From: Welwitschia mirabilis
Lineage: Eukaryota; Gnetophyta; Gnetopsida; Welwitschiales
Length of the DNA stretch: 34,559 nt
Reading direction: 5' to 3'
NCBI GenBank assembly: GCA_051453625.1
Contig: JBOZIK010000001.1
Coordinates: 64,160,107 to 64,194,665 of the forward strand
Shown one piece after another: positions 24,424 to 33,690 of this stretch. The position numbers and the translations under genes were made by a program. Below the pieces are notes generated by a model, which did no database searches, was not told where the DNA came from, and was given only the letters and a program-made list of their open reading frames with translations. Each line of letters opens with the position of its first letter. Within the stretch, counting starts at the first letter, position 1.

Positions 24424-24651
24424 ATGCATAATATTCAAAATTTACAAAATAAAAATAAACATGTTAAAGAAAATATTAGTGTAACTATTTCTAAAGATTT
24501 AAAAGAAGAGGCAAAAAAGAATGATAAATTCCTAGCCCCTCTTGTAATTAGCATTCTTACAAGATAAAATGAAAATTTAATTGAAGAAGTTCTACAATTA
24601 GTAACAGAAAAATGCACATTAAAAAACAACCTATTTGGAAGGCATGTATGA
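24424..24651 (+). pseudogene. Unrecognised 75-codon frame with one stop
   Basis: From ATG at 24424 the plus strand reads MHNIQNLQNKNKHVKENISV, then TISKDLKEEAKKNDKFLAPL and VISILTR to a TAA at 24565. It continues in frame with NENLIEEVLQLVTEKCTLKN to a TGA at 24649. The composition is charged and helix-like, with a sensible alternation of hydrophobic residues, better than most of the surrounding sequence. The internal TAA could have been CAA. No family is recognised. It lies about 750 bases before the Gypsy pol, so a gag remnant is one possibility; chance is another. Confidence 0.25.
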
Positions 24652-25394
24652 TAGATCATAAAAGAAATAAATTTCAATATATTATCATCATATTAAAAAG
24701 TTACATAATCAAGAGAGAAAATATAGAACTATTAAATCAACATCAAAAAGGGAAAATAAAGGAATGAAGAGGATCTTGCAAAAAAAAGAAAAAAGAAAAA
24801 AAACATTGCTTATTTGAATGTAAAATATATTGTAATTCTTAAAGAACAAACAAAAAAAATCTTTAGCCTTTTCTCTATGGATTTTTAGATAGTAATGACT
24901 CCATAACAAATAAATTTCATAGTCTTTATAGAATTTCCATCTTTAACATGTTTGATGTTTTTAATATTGTATAGACTTGAGATGATGAAAGTATTTCAAA
25001 ATTACTTTGTAATTAACTAACTATTTATTAAGAGTGATTAATATGTAATTAATATAAACTACTATATAACAAAATGGTTTAACCCTTGAATTATAACATT
25101 ATGTTCCTTTGTCTGGAGTATTAAGTCCATGGCATGAAGTGGGGGTGGATAGACTAGATGTATGTAATTGATGATAATCTTGACTAATTTCCAAGGGCCC
25201 TAAAAAGGGGCTAATATCATAATTCATGTTTTTACCTTTAACCACTAGTCTAAGATTGGAATACTTCATAGAAGCAATATCATTTCTATTACAGTTCACT
25301 ACTATATGAATAAAGGGATACTTTATTTTCTATCAAATTAATGTATTATTAAATTTGTTATTCTATAATTCCTAAGGTTCCTAATTACCATTGG
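24652..25394. other. No recognised gene between the 24424 frame and Gypsy pol
   Basis: A minus-strand open frame at 25099-25299 (SPFLGPLEISQDYHQLHTSS within it) is not recognised. The local base composition is a little richer in G and C (GAAGTGGGGGTGGATAG at 25136-25152; CCAAGGGCCC at 25191-25200), but no motif could be assigned. Confidence 0.3.
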
Positions 25395-26680
25395 ATTTTT
25401 TAATGCTATTGAGAGAGACATAGGAACTGAGTTTAACTTTGAAGATGCTTTGAGACCAACTTTGTTTCTACAACATTGACCAATTCAAGAGAAATTAATC
25501 ATGCTACATAACTCAATTTTATACAATAACCCTAGTGAAAAATATTGTCTTGACACATAGACTCAAAAGAAATTCAACACTTTTATTTAGTAGAAAAACT
25601 TTTTACTAAGTATTACCCCACATCTATCATCCCTATAATAGACAGGACGATAGCCCAGAATACCACCCTTGAACTTAATAAATTACCCTAAGATTTAAAA
25701 TACATTTTTCTCTTTAAAAATCAAATAAAACCTCTACTAATCGGTGACCTTCTCACTCCTCAATAAGAATCAAACTTGATCTCACTCTTAATTTCGAAAG
25801 AAAATACCTTTTCTTAGACACATAAAGACTTAGCTGTCATTTCTCTTTCCATATTTTAACATAAGATTTACCTTGAAGATAATGCTAAACCTATTAGGCA
25901 GTCCCAAAGAATACCTAATTCAGCCCTTAAAAAAATCATTAAAGATGAAATTATTAAACTTATGGATGTCAAAATTATATATTCCATATCCAATAGTGAG
26001 TGGGTTAGTTCTTTAATAGTAGTTCCAAAGAAGAGGAGAAAATGGAGAATGTGCATCGATTTTAGAAAACTTAATAAGATCACTAAAAAGGATCATTGTC
26101 CTTTACCCTTTCTTGATTAAGTAGTTGATACAATCTAAGGTTATGTCTAATATTATTTCCTTTATGGGTATAGTGGCTATAATCAAATTTGTATAGTAAG
26201 TTAAGATCAAGCTAAAACCACTTTTACTCACCTTTAGAACCTTTGCTTTTAGATGAATGCCCTTTGGACTTTACAATACTTCTAGAACCTTTCAACGAGA
26301 CATGATGGGAATCTTTTCTGATATGATAGAAGATTTTATTGAAATTTTTACAGATGACTTCTCCATCTTTGATGATACTTTTGAATAAGCTATAGTAAGA
26401 CTAGAAAAAGTCTTAGACTAATGTATTGAGAGTGGTTTACATTTGAGTTGTGAAAAGAGTTTTCTCCTTGTCCAATATGAAATTATTTTAGATCATCACA
26501 TTTCAAAAGAAGGGATTAGAATGAACTCCATAAAAGTTAACATCATTAAAAATCGTAGCCCTTCAACTAATGTTAAACAAGTTAGATCTTTCCTTGGTTA
26601 TTCTAGCTTTATTAATGATTCATTTATAATTATGCCAAAATTTATAAACCTCTTCACTCCTTACTTGAAAAAGATGTTAA
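25395..26680 (+). pseudogene. Ty3/Gypsy (Athila/Tat type) reverse transcriptase and upstream linker, broken
   Basis: Linker: TTLELNKLP at about 25657-25683 and LKYIFL (family: LELKPLPEHLKYAFL), then HKIYLEDNAKPIRQSQRIPN from 25860. RT: IIKLMDVKIIYSISNSEWVS, VVPKKRRKWRMCIDFRKLNK (25995-26080), GYSGYNQI at 26166, NALWTLQ/MPFGL in shifted frames, MVEDF-like region, FTDDFSIF at 26347-26370 (family: FMDDFSVF), CEKSFLL at 26446, HHISKEGI at 26496, and NVKQVRSFLGYSSFINDSF at 26569. In the intact element this enzyme copies the RNA genome into DNA. The first catalytic Asp (FLDGYSGYNQI in the family) is Tyr here, TAT at 26163-26165; the DD pair at 26353-26358 survives. Stops at 26118 and others sit at family Gln positions, TGA at 26254 at an Arg. 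There is at least one frameshift near 26232. Confidence 0.93.
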
Positions 26681-27294
26681 ATTTAATTGGAATAATTCAT
26701 GCCAACTTGCATTTGAAACCCTTAAAGGAAACATTTATTATAAACCTATTATCACAAGTGCCTGGATTAAAGACTTTGGACTTATGTGTGATGCAAGGAA
26801 CATTGCTGTGAGGGGGGTTCTTGGTCAAAAGTTTGAAAATAGTTTTAAAATCATATCTTCTCTTAGTAAAACTTTGTCCTAAGTCCAATCCAACTACACT
26901 ACTATCAAGAGAGAAATGCTTGTCAGTATCTTTAACTTAGATCATCTTCAACATTATCTTCTTGGTTTTTACATCAATATTTNNNNNNNNNNNNNNNNNN
27001 NNNNNNNNNNNNNNNNNNNNNNNNNNNNNNNNNNNNNNNNNNNNNNNNNNNNNNNNNNNNNNNNNNNNNNNNNNNNNNNNNNTTGTCATTATCTTTTTCT
27101 TAGATCATCTTCAACATTATCTTCTTGGTTTTTACATCAATATTTACATAGATCATGCATCCATCTACTATTGCATGACTAGAAAAGACTCTAGTGCCAA
27201 CCTTATTAGGTGGATACTTCTCATACAAGAATTTAATATTACCATCAGTGATAAGGCTAAAAAACATAACAGTGTTACTGATCATCTAGCTTGA
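26681..27294 (+). pseudogene. Gypsy RNase H, broken and split by a gap
   Basis: It follows RT after a frameshift. Seen: CQLAFETLKGNIYYKPIITS, LMCDARNIAVRGVLGQKFEN at about 26778-26837 (family: MCDASDFAVGAVLGQ), SSLSKTLS, VQSNYTTIKREMLVSIFNLD and HLQHYLLGF. After the gap come IYIDHASIYYCM (family: VYTDHAAL-YLL), LIRWILLIQEFNITI and NSVTDHLA, with the frame closing at TGA 27292. The domain removes RNA template during replication. The 63 bases left of the gap (26920-26982) recur right of it (27083-27145) with three mismatches, and the protein motif is repeated in the same way, so the gap and one copy are probably artefacts. A stop at 26879 falls at a family Gln/Glu position. Confidence 0.9.
26983..27082. 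other. Assembly gap, 100 N, flanked by the same 63 bases
   Basis: Exactly 100 N, a conventional unknown-size gap. Left flank 26920-26982 and right flank 27083-27145 match at 60 of 63 bases, the three mismatches all near the outer end (CAGTATCTTTAAC against CATTATCTTTTTC). This is the appearance of two contigs that overlap but were not merged. Confidence 0.95.
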
Positions 27295-28692
27295 CTTTAT
27301 TGCTCTCATAATGAAACTTCTGTTAATGAATCTTTTCCTAATGAATAACTCTTTGTGATTAAACAACTTTATGCTCTTTCATCTTTTCATCCTGCTCCTT
27401 GGTATGCTGACATCATGAACTACCTTGTGACTATAAAAACCCTCAGCATTGGAAACATGGCCAATGTAAAACTTTTCTCCATAGATCTATGACTATGAGT
27501 GGAATGAACCCCATCTTTATAGATATTGCAAATATCAAAATATGTGTAAGTGTGTACCTGAGTGGAAAACTTTAGAAATCTTAAAACTTTACCATGGTGG
27601 GGTATGTGAAGAACACTCTAGTGGCCAAAAAATCACTATGAAAATTCTTCACTCTAATTGTTATTGTTTTATCTTTTTTAAGGCTTCATATAACTTTACT
27701 ATAAGGTGATGTATGTTAACGTTATGATAGCCTAACTCTCTCTTACAATATGCCCCTTAAAGATATTCTTGAATGTAAATCTTTTAATTATTGGAAAATT
27801 AACTTTATAGGCCCTATTACACCATCTTTTCATGACAAAAATTATATTTTATCATTGTTAACTATGTTAGTAAGTGAGTAGAAGTTGTTCCTACTACCAA
27901 AAATGATGCCCAAACCATTTGCAACTTTGTTCAAACTCATATCTTTTAATGATTTGGTTTTCCATGAATTATCATTAGTGATCAAGAAACTCACTACATT
28001 TATCACCTTTTTTAAAAACTTCTTTTATCCATTAGTTTTGGACATAGAATTTCTTTGCCTATCATTTTCAAACTAATGGATAAGCTAAAAATGCAAATAG
28101 AGAAATAAAAAAGATGCTTCAGAAATTAGTCTCTATCAATAAAGAAACATGGTTCTCTAAACTTAATGATGTCCTTTGGACTTACTATACTACTTGACGT
28201 AACTCTCTAGGTTTCTTACCATATGAATTTATATATGGAAAAGTTTGTATTCTACCATTTGATGTTTGCTATAATTCTTATCGATCCACCTATCAACTTA
28301 ACCTTGTATACTTGAATGAAAATCTTAAAATTTAATTAATGCAACTCAACCATTTAGATGAAAAATATACTTATGCTTTACATCGTTAACTCATTTATAA
28401 AACTCAAGCCAGGTTTAAATATGATAAAAATATTATTTATAAGTAGTTTAAACTGGTCAAATTATCCTTCTGTATAACACTTAAGTACATCTTTTGTACA
28501 AGAAGTTGAAAAAAGTACACTCAAAATGGCTTAATTCAAATCTTTGATTTAAACAATAGAGAAATTCAAAAAGTTAATGGACAAATGTTAAAAATTTATG
28601 AGTCATCTCCTAATGGAACCTTAAACATAATAGAAGCACATATTTTAGAAGCCCCTCTTCATGAGGAGAACATCCTTTTTGTCATTATCTAA
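27295..28692 (+). pseudogene. Gypsy integrase (Athila/Tat type), broken
   Basis: Linker after RNase H: NESFPNE and APWYADIMNYLVT (about 27323-27430; family: DSFPDEQL, PWYADIVNYL). Zinc-finger zone: LYHGGVCEEHSSG at about 27585 and MKILHSNCY. Core: YWKINFIGPI at about 27789-27818, where the catalytic Asp of the family DFMGPF is Asn (AAC 27801-27803); VEVVPTT and TTKNDAQTICNFV-type sequence at 27881-27930; VISDQETHY at about 27975, the second Asp retained; YHFQTNG at 28060, a TAA at 28081 at the family Gln, then Lys (AAA 28087) where the catalytic Glu belongs. Later: SLNLMMSFGL, SYHMNLYMEKF, KVNGQMLKIYESSPNGTLN at about 28573 and a final TAA at 28690. Intact integrase inserts the DNA copy into the host genome; with the D,D,E triad read as N,D,K plus several frameshifts this one cannot. 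Confidence 0.9.
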
Positions 28693-29010
28693 ATTTCTTC
28701 TAACTCATTCCTTAGGTAGACATCATGTTATCATTTAAATATTTTTAAATTAAAATATGTATTTATTTATGAAGTTTCCATAATTAGTAATATTTTACTT
28801 GGCGATTTTCAATTATAAGATTGGCTTCATCCAATCTTCAAAAATTCATATATCTATGAACTTTATTTTCAAAGGAAGATGCCTTGGTTCTTTTATTCTC
28901 TTTCAATGATGTAATTAGTTATTTTTTTTGCATGTTCTTGCTTTGTTACTTATTTCATTACTTCACTTTTATCCTTACAAGTACTTGGTCATGTGGAATT
29001 TCTTCATTTC

Positions 29011-29057
29011 AAAAAAAAAAAAGATAAAAAATAAAAAACAAAAAAAGGAAAAAAAAG
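29011..29057 (+). repeat. A-rich low-complexity run
   Basis: Long runs of A broken by single G, T and C, for example at 29011-29020 and 29040-29056. It may be a decayed Lys-rich coding stretch or an old poly(A). Confidence 0.8.
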
Positions 29058-29463
29058 GCAACAAAAGAAGGTCATGCTCTTTCATGTTATATCTTAAACA
29101 TCATGATGTCATATCACAAGCACATCAAGGCAAATATTCCCAAGAGGGGCCTTTGGTAATATGATATGGTAGCTGTAAGAACTCCACTGAAGGGTTAGTT
29201 GACCTTGTTGTGTGGGTTCTTACTCTTCTAACAGTGGTTACACTCCCTTTATTATGACAAAATAAAAATGTACTTAGAGGCTACGAGATCAGTGATGTCC
29301 CTAGTATCATTAGAGGTACTACTTGTTTTCTAGACTTATTTTTATTTATTTATAGTATTTTCACATGATCACTTTACTTTCTTGGATTCTAGTGTTATTT
29401 TAAGATGGTTTCTATTTTAAATAGCTTTTTATCTTATCATTTATTCTTTGATAACATTAAACA

Positions 29464-29473
29464 NNNNNNNNNN
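29464..29473. other. Assembly gap, 10 N
   Basis: Ten N between TTAAACA and ACTTGACATG. The flanks show no shared sequence. Confidence 0.95.
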
Positions 29474-29748
29474 ACTTGACATGATTCTAATCATGATCTA
29501 ATCTAGTGGTACTTTATAGTTAGTACATACTATCATGAATCTTTGATCAAGCGATTTTATGATTGTTGCCAAGGGAATTTGTTAGGTTAGAATTTAGAGT
29601 AAGTAAGTAATCTTTTTTATGTTCTTAGTTATCCATTCTTTTTCTTTTTCTTTTGTTATTTTGTTGTATTTTTCAAAGTCATTTTCCATACTTTTTCAAC
29701 ATTATATTATGGATCTAATCATTTTCTAGTTCCTTGTTGATATTTTTT

Positions 29749-30221
29749 NNNNNNNNNNNNNNNNNNNNNNNNNNNNNNNNNNNNNNNNNNNNNNNNNNNN
29801 NNNNNNNNNNNNNNNNNNNNNNNNNNNNNNNNNNNNNNNNNNNNNNNNNNNNNNNNNNNNNNNNNNNNNNNNNNNNNNNNNNNNNNNNNNNNNNNNNNNN
29901 NNNNNNNNNNNNNNNNNNNNNNNNNNNNNNNNNNNNNNNNNNNNNNNNNNNNNNNNNNNNNNNNNNNNNNNNNNNNNNNNNNNNNNNNNNNNNNNNNNNN
30001 NNNNNNNNNNNNNNNNNNNNNNNNNNNNNNNNNNNNNNNNNNNNNNNNNNNNNNNNNNNNNNNNNNNNNNNNNNNNNNNNNNNNNNNNNNNNNNNNNNNN
30101 NNNNNNNNNNNNNNNNNNNNNNNNNNNNNNNNNNNNNNNNNNNNNNNNNNNNNNNNNNNNNNNNNNNNNNNNNNNNNNNNNNNNNNNNNNNNNNNNNNNN
30201 NNNNNNNNNNNNNNNNNNNNN
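29749..30221. other. Assembly gap, 473 N, flanked by an identical 40 bases
   Basis: The 40 bases before the gap (29709-29748, ATGGATCTAATC...GATATTTTTT) recur without change just after it (30222-30261). Either the contigs truly overlap and the gap length is an estimate error, or a short tandem repeat spans the gap. The long open frames that appear here on both strands consist of N and are meaningless. Confidence 0.95.
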
Positions 30222-31250
30222 ATGGATCTAATCATTTTCTAGTTCCTTGTTGATATTTTTTCATAATTTTTCTAGAGGATCCTTATTTTCTTTATGATGG
30301 GTTTCCATGATTTGATGAGTTTCAATTCTTCTTTTTCATGAGTCTGGGCACATTTGAGGAGGCTTTGAGCATTTTTTATTTTACTTACTGCATTTTTTCC
30401 TATTTTACACGTTTCTTTGTCCATCATGAGGATGTTCTTCAATATGTTTTTTCACTTTCTCGCTGTTTTATATTTTCTTTATACTATTTTTCTATGTTTG
30501 CTTGTTTTAGGATTTTTTTTTTTAATTAGACTTTTTCCTTCAAATAGCTTATTTGTTGAATATTGTACCATGCCTATCGTTACAATAATAAATCTCCTCC
30601 TTTATTCTTGGTGCAATTTGGGATGTCTTGTTTCTCCTATGGGGAGGGGAATAGGATACTTTTCTGGGCATTATTCAATGATTTTAAGAAATAAATTTTT
30701 CATCTTCTGATCATTCACGATCTAAATTTATGATAAGTTATTTGAATTAGTTTTTCATTTTAACTGAATAAATTTCTGGAGAATTCATGAACTTTATCTT
30801 ATTGAATCCATTAGCACATCCACAAAGTTTTCCCATAGCCATGTTTCAGATTGTCAAAAAAATGATATATCTACTCTTGTCCTTTAACCTTATGATTATA
30901 CTAATAAACTTAAATGCATCACTTTTTAGAGGATAGAACTACTTAAGTTTGTCACATCAGTCTATTATCACTATTTTTATAATATGCATACACATTTTCA
31001 TTCCATGAGCTATAAATGTTACATTTTTATAATTTCTGTATGTTTACGGAATTCATTTATTCTATAGTGACATGCTTAATTAGGAGGATTAGGAAAAATT
31101 TTTAGCATTTATATTAGTATCTATTTGAGATATCATTTCTCACATGACTTAATGAAATTCAATTTACATTTTTTCCATACTGTTTGATCTTAGTCAAATT
31201 GGCTCATAATATAGTTGATTACTTACTTTATTAGGGACTGACAAGACTAA

Positions 31251-31258
31251 GTAAAGGG
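31251..31258 (+). other. Possible polypurine tract before LTR copy B1
   Basis: GTAAAGGG, followed by TTA and then TGTTGCGATG at 31262. It is weaker than the one at 6330, but its position, about 2.5 kb after Gypsy integrase, is suitable. Confidence 0.35.
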
Positions 31259-31261
31259 TTA

Positions 31262-32160
31262 TGTTGCGATGCCATTTTGTAAGAATTTGATGATATATTT
31301 TGAGTGCTTTTTGCAGGACATTTACATAGGTTTGAATGCTATACTAATGATTATGAAGATCTAACAGGATGAATAATGGAACATGTGATTTTTAGTATAT
31401 TTGAAGGCTCCTTAGACTTATTCAGATATCACATACTTGAAAGAATAATTCATCATGCAAGAGACTGACTTACCTTTGAAGATTGAAGATAAGAAGGGAT
31501 GTCGTCTAGTCTGTTATCCTCACAATAAGATAGATGATAGCACTACTGATATGAACATAAGCTTCAAGGCTGACAGTAGGGCATGAGGCTGATGATGTAC
31601 CTTTTGACATAGGTTGATATCCCCACTATCGTCCTCATAACAGTCAGGACAATAGCTATTTTTCTATGGTCGGAAAGAATTATCTTTGTAATGGAATCAA
31701 ACAACCTCAATGTAAACTATAAATACCCTTTTCCTCCTTCATTTCTATTATAACCTTTTGTACTTGATATGCTTATGATGGAAGATTGAAGGACAAGAGG
31801 TCTATCCAGTAGCTACACAAAGGAGTTTTCTTGGTATTAGGCTGAGTATCTTCCATTGAGGTATTGTTATTCTATTGTAAGTGGATGTAAAGTTCTTGAA
31901 TTAATCCAATTTCTTTTTAAATCAATACAATTTCTATTTTCATTTTAATTCTGTGTATGTCCCTTATGATTTACATTTATCATAGTTTAAAGTGATAATT
32001 CTGTGATTTATCTAGATCATAAGGGCAGCCTTTGTTAAGGTTGACCTTAGTTAGTATTATATTTTCATTGCTATTCGATTCCACTTTACATTGCATTCTA
32101 TATTCTACTTGGTAGATCTCATAGTTCATGTTTGTTAAGAACTAGTTGAATACTCTTCTT
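31262..32160 (+). mobile_element. LTR copy B1, cut on the right by a gap; probable 3' LTR of the Gypsy element
   Basis: It begins TGTTGCGATGCC after a short purine run and is similar from 31428 onward to 32261-33037. It holds a TATA box at 31718 followed by CCCTTTTCCTCC, then a U5-like tail (GTGTATGTCCC at 31952; GTTAAGAACTAG at 32134). It ends at the gap without its last 300 or so bases, judged from copy B2. Compared with B2 it lacks about 53 bases just upstream of the TATA box. Its place after Gypsy pol in the same orientation makes it the likely 3' LTR, but no 5' LTR was found to prove this. Confidence 0.65.
31718..31725 (+). promoter_or_regulatory. TATA box of LTR copy B1
   Basis: TATAAATA in the context AAACTATAAATACCCTT, kept almost unchanged in copy B2 (32609-32616) while surrounding sequence has diverged. 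Confidence 0.6.
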
Positions 32161-32260
32161 NNNNNNNNNNNNNNNNNNNNNNNNNNNNNNNNNNNNNNNN
32201 NNNNNNNNNNNNNNNNNNNNNNNNNNNNNNNNNNNNNNNNNNNNNNNNNNNNNNNNNNNN
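32161..32260. other. Assembly gap, 100 N, between two related LTRs
   Basis: A 100-N gap of unknown true size. Copy B1 ends at its left edge inside U5, and copy B2 begins at its right edge already inside U3, so B1 lacks its end and B2 lacks its start. The gap therefore hides at least those parts and possibly a whole internal region. Confidence 0.95.
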
Positions 32261-33348
32261 TAATACTACATATTTAAAAAAAAAATTCATCATGCAAGAG
32301 ATTGACTTACCTTTGAGATTGAAGATAAAGAAGCCTCTCATCCCCTATGTCATCCTCATGACATGTAAGATGATAGCATTGCTAACATGGAAAGGCGCTG
32401 GAGGGCCGATAATAGGACATGAAGCTAATGATGTACCTTTTGACATAGGGTGATGTCCCCTTTATCATCCCCATGACATTAAAGATGATAGCTATTTTCT
32501 TATGGTAGGAAAGAATTATCTTTATAATGGGGTCAAGTAATTCATTTGGGTTATTAGGGTTTCTTATTTAACTTCTAGGTTTACATTTTTAGTACCTTAA
32601 TGTAAAACTATAAATACCCTTCTCCTCCTCCATTTTTATTCCCATATTTTGTATATGATATGCTTATGATGGAAGATTAAAGGACAAGATGTCCATCCAG
32701 TGACTACAAAAAGGAGTTCCCTTGGTGTTAGACTAAGTATCTTTTATTGAGGAGCTACTATTTTATTATAAGTGGATGCAAATTTCTTGAATTAATCTAA
32801 TCTCTCTTTGAATCCATACAATTGCTATTTTCATTTCAATTCTGTGTATGTCCCGTATGGTTTACATTCATAGTTTAAAATGATAATTTTGTAATTTATA
32901 TAGATCATAAGGACAACCTTTGTTAAGGTTGACTTTGATTTGTATTGGTATTTCATTCCATTTCATGTTGCATTCTATATTATACTTGGTAGATCTCACA
33001 GTTCATGTTTGTTAAGAACTAGTTGAATACTCTTCTTAATTGATCTAAATTATAGAAAATCTATTCCTTATGACAGAAGGATTAGGAGCTAAAAGATTTC
33101 ATTTCATTTCCACTTACATTTCATTTTAATTCACTTGCATTGCATTTATTTATGTATTTACGTTTAGTTTTTTAAAGTAAAAGACCAAAAACATATTGGA
33201 AATCAATTCTCTAACTCTTAGTGTAGGTCCTTTGTTGGGATTACAATATTCGAGTGAACTCTCGTCTATACTAGCATGTGGCTTTCTGCAAGTTATTTGA
33301 TTTATAAGTTTACTTAAAGAACTTTAAGATTGCATAAATTCACACCCA
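32261..33348 (+). mobile_element. LTR copy B2, cut on the left by a gap
   Basis: Similar to B1 from its first bases (ACATATTTAAAAA at 32268 against ACATACTTGAAAG at 31431) to 33037. Shared blocks include GATGATGTACCTTTTGACATAGG-type sequence at 32427, a TATA box at 32609, GGACAAGATGTCCATCCAGT at 32681, and TTGTTAAGAACTAGTTGAATA at 33009. Beyond the part lost in B1 it continues with GGAAATCAATTCTCTAACTC and CTCGTCTATACTAGCATGTG (33261-33280), a pattern I know from U5 ends of plant Athila/Tat-like LTRs, and stops near CACACCCA at 33341-33348. The exact right end and any primer-binding site are uncertain. Confidence 0.65.
32609..32616 (+). promoter_or_regulatory. TATA box of LTR copy B2
   Basis: TATAAATA followed by CCCTTCTCCTCC, at the same place as in copy B1. 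Confidence 0.6.
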
Positions 33349-33364
33349 ATACTAAGTTAAAATG

Positions 33365-33687
33365 ATCAACTAATATGGACCTAGTCAAATTAGATGAAGC
33401 AAGTTGAAATAAGATCAAAATGATTAAACTTGATCAAACTAGATCAAGCATGATTAGACATGATCTAAAGATGTCTGATTGATCAAGCAAAGTCAAGCAA
33501 GTTAAAACAAGTTTAAATTAGTCAAACACATTTATATTTAATCAATTAACATCAAATCTAATTAAAATTAAGGAAACTTTATCAACTATTATTAAATTTT
33601 CTAATCTAGATTAAAATGGTTAATTATGTCTACTTAGTTAAACTAGATTAAAATCAATCAAATAAGTTGAAATAAGATTAATATGAC
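33365..33687 (+). repeat. Degenerate short repeats of a GATCAA / AAGTTAAA type
   Basis: Variants of a short unit recur: AAACTTGATCAAACTAGATC at 33426, AAGCATGATTAGACATGATC at 33446, and GATCAAGCAAAGTCAAGCAA at 33481. AAGTTGAAATAAGATCAAAA at 33401 reappears as AAGTTGAAATAAGATTAATA at 33664. The period is irregular. It follows the LTR copy B2, where plant Gypsy elements may carry noncoding tandem repeats in their leader. Confidence 0.55.
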
Positions 33688-33690
33688 TAG

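Larger units (their letters stand above)
28693..31261 (+). other. 3' spacer of the Gypsy element
   Basis: Lies between pol and the LTR copy at 31262. Plant Athila/Tat elements often have a long region here, sometimes with an envelope-like frame; I see no such frame. An A-rich run at 29011-29057 would encode a Lys-rich stretch, also common after Tat/Athila pol. A purine run ATGGGGAGGGGAATAGG at 30639-30655 is polypurine-like but is followed by no recognisable LTR start. Open frames at 30338-30710 are hydrophobic and not recognised. Two gaps (29464-29473 and 29749-30221) interrupt it. Confidence 0.5.

Noticed and set aside
25629-25656. Similarity of ATAGACAGGACGATAGC in Gypsy pol to ACAGTCAGGACAATAGC in LTR B1 (31640-31656)
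   Set aside because: The match is too short, and the first lies in a coding linker. It is probably coincidence, although it was checked as a possible LTR fragment upstream of pol.
25868-26083. Minus-strand open frame of 71 codons
   Set aside because: It is the reverse-strand shadow of the Gypsy reverse transcriptase.
29726-30235. Long open frames on both strands across 29726-30235
   Set aside because: They consist almost entirely of N from the assembly gap and contain no protein information.
30338-30710. Overlapping plus-strand frames rich in Phe and Tyr, considered as an envelope-like gene
   Set aside because: They have no signal peptide, transmembrane pattern or cysteine spacing I could defend, they overlap in two frames, and their composition is AT-driven.
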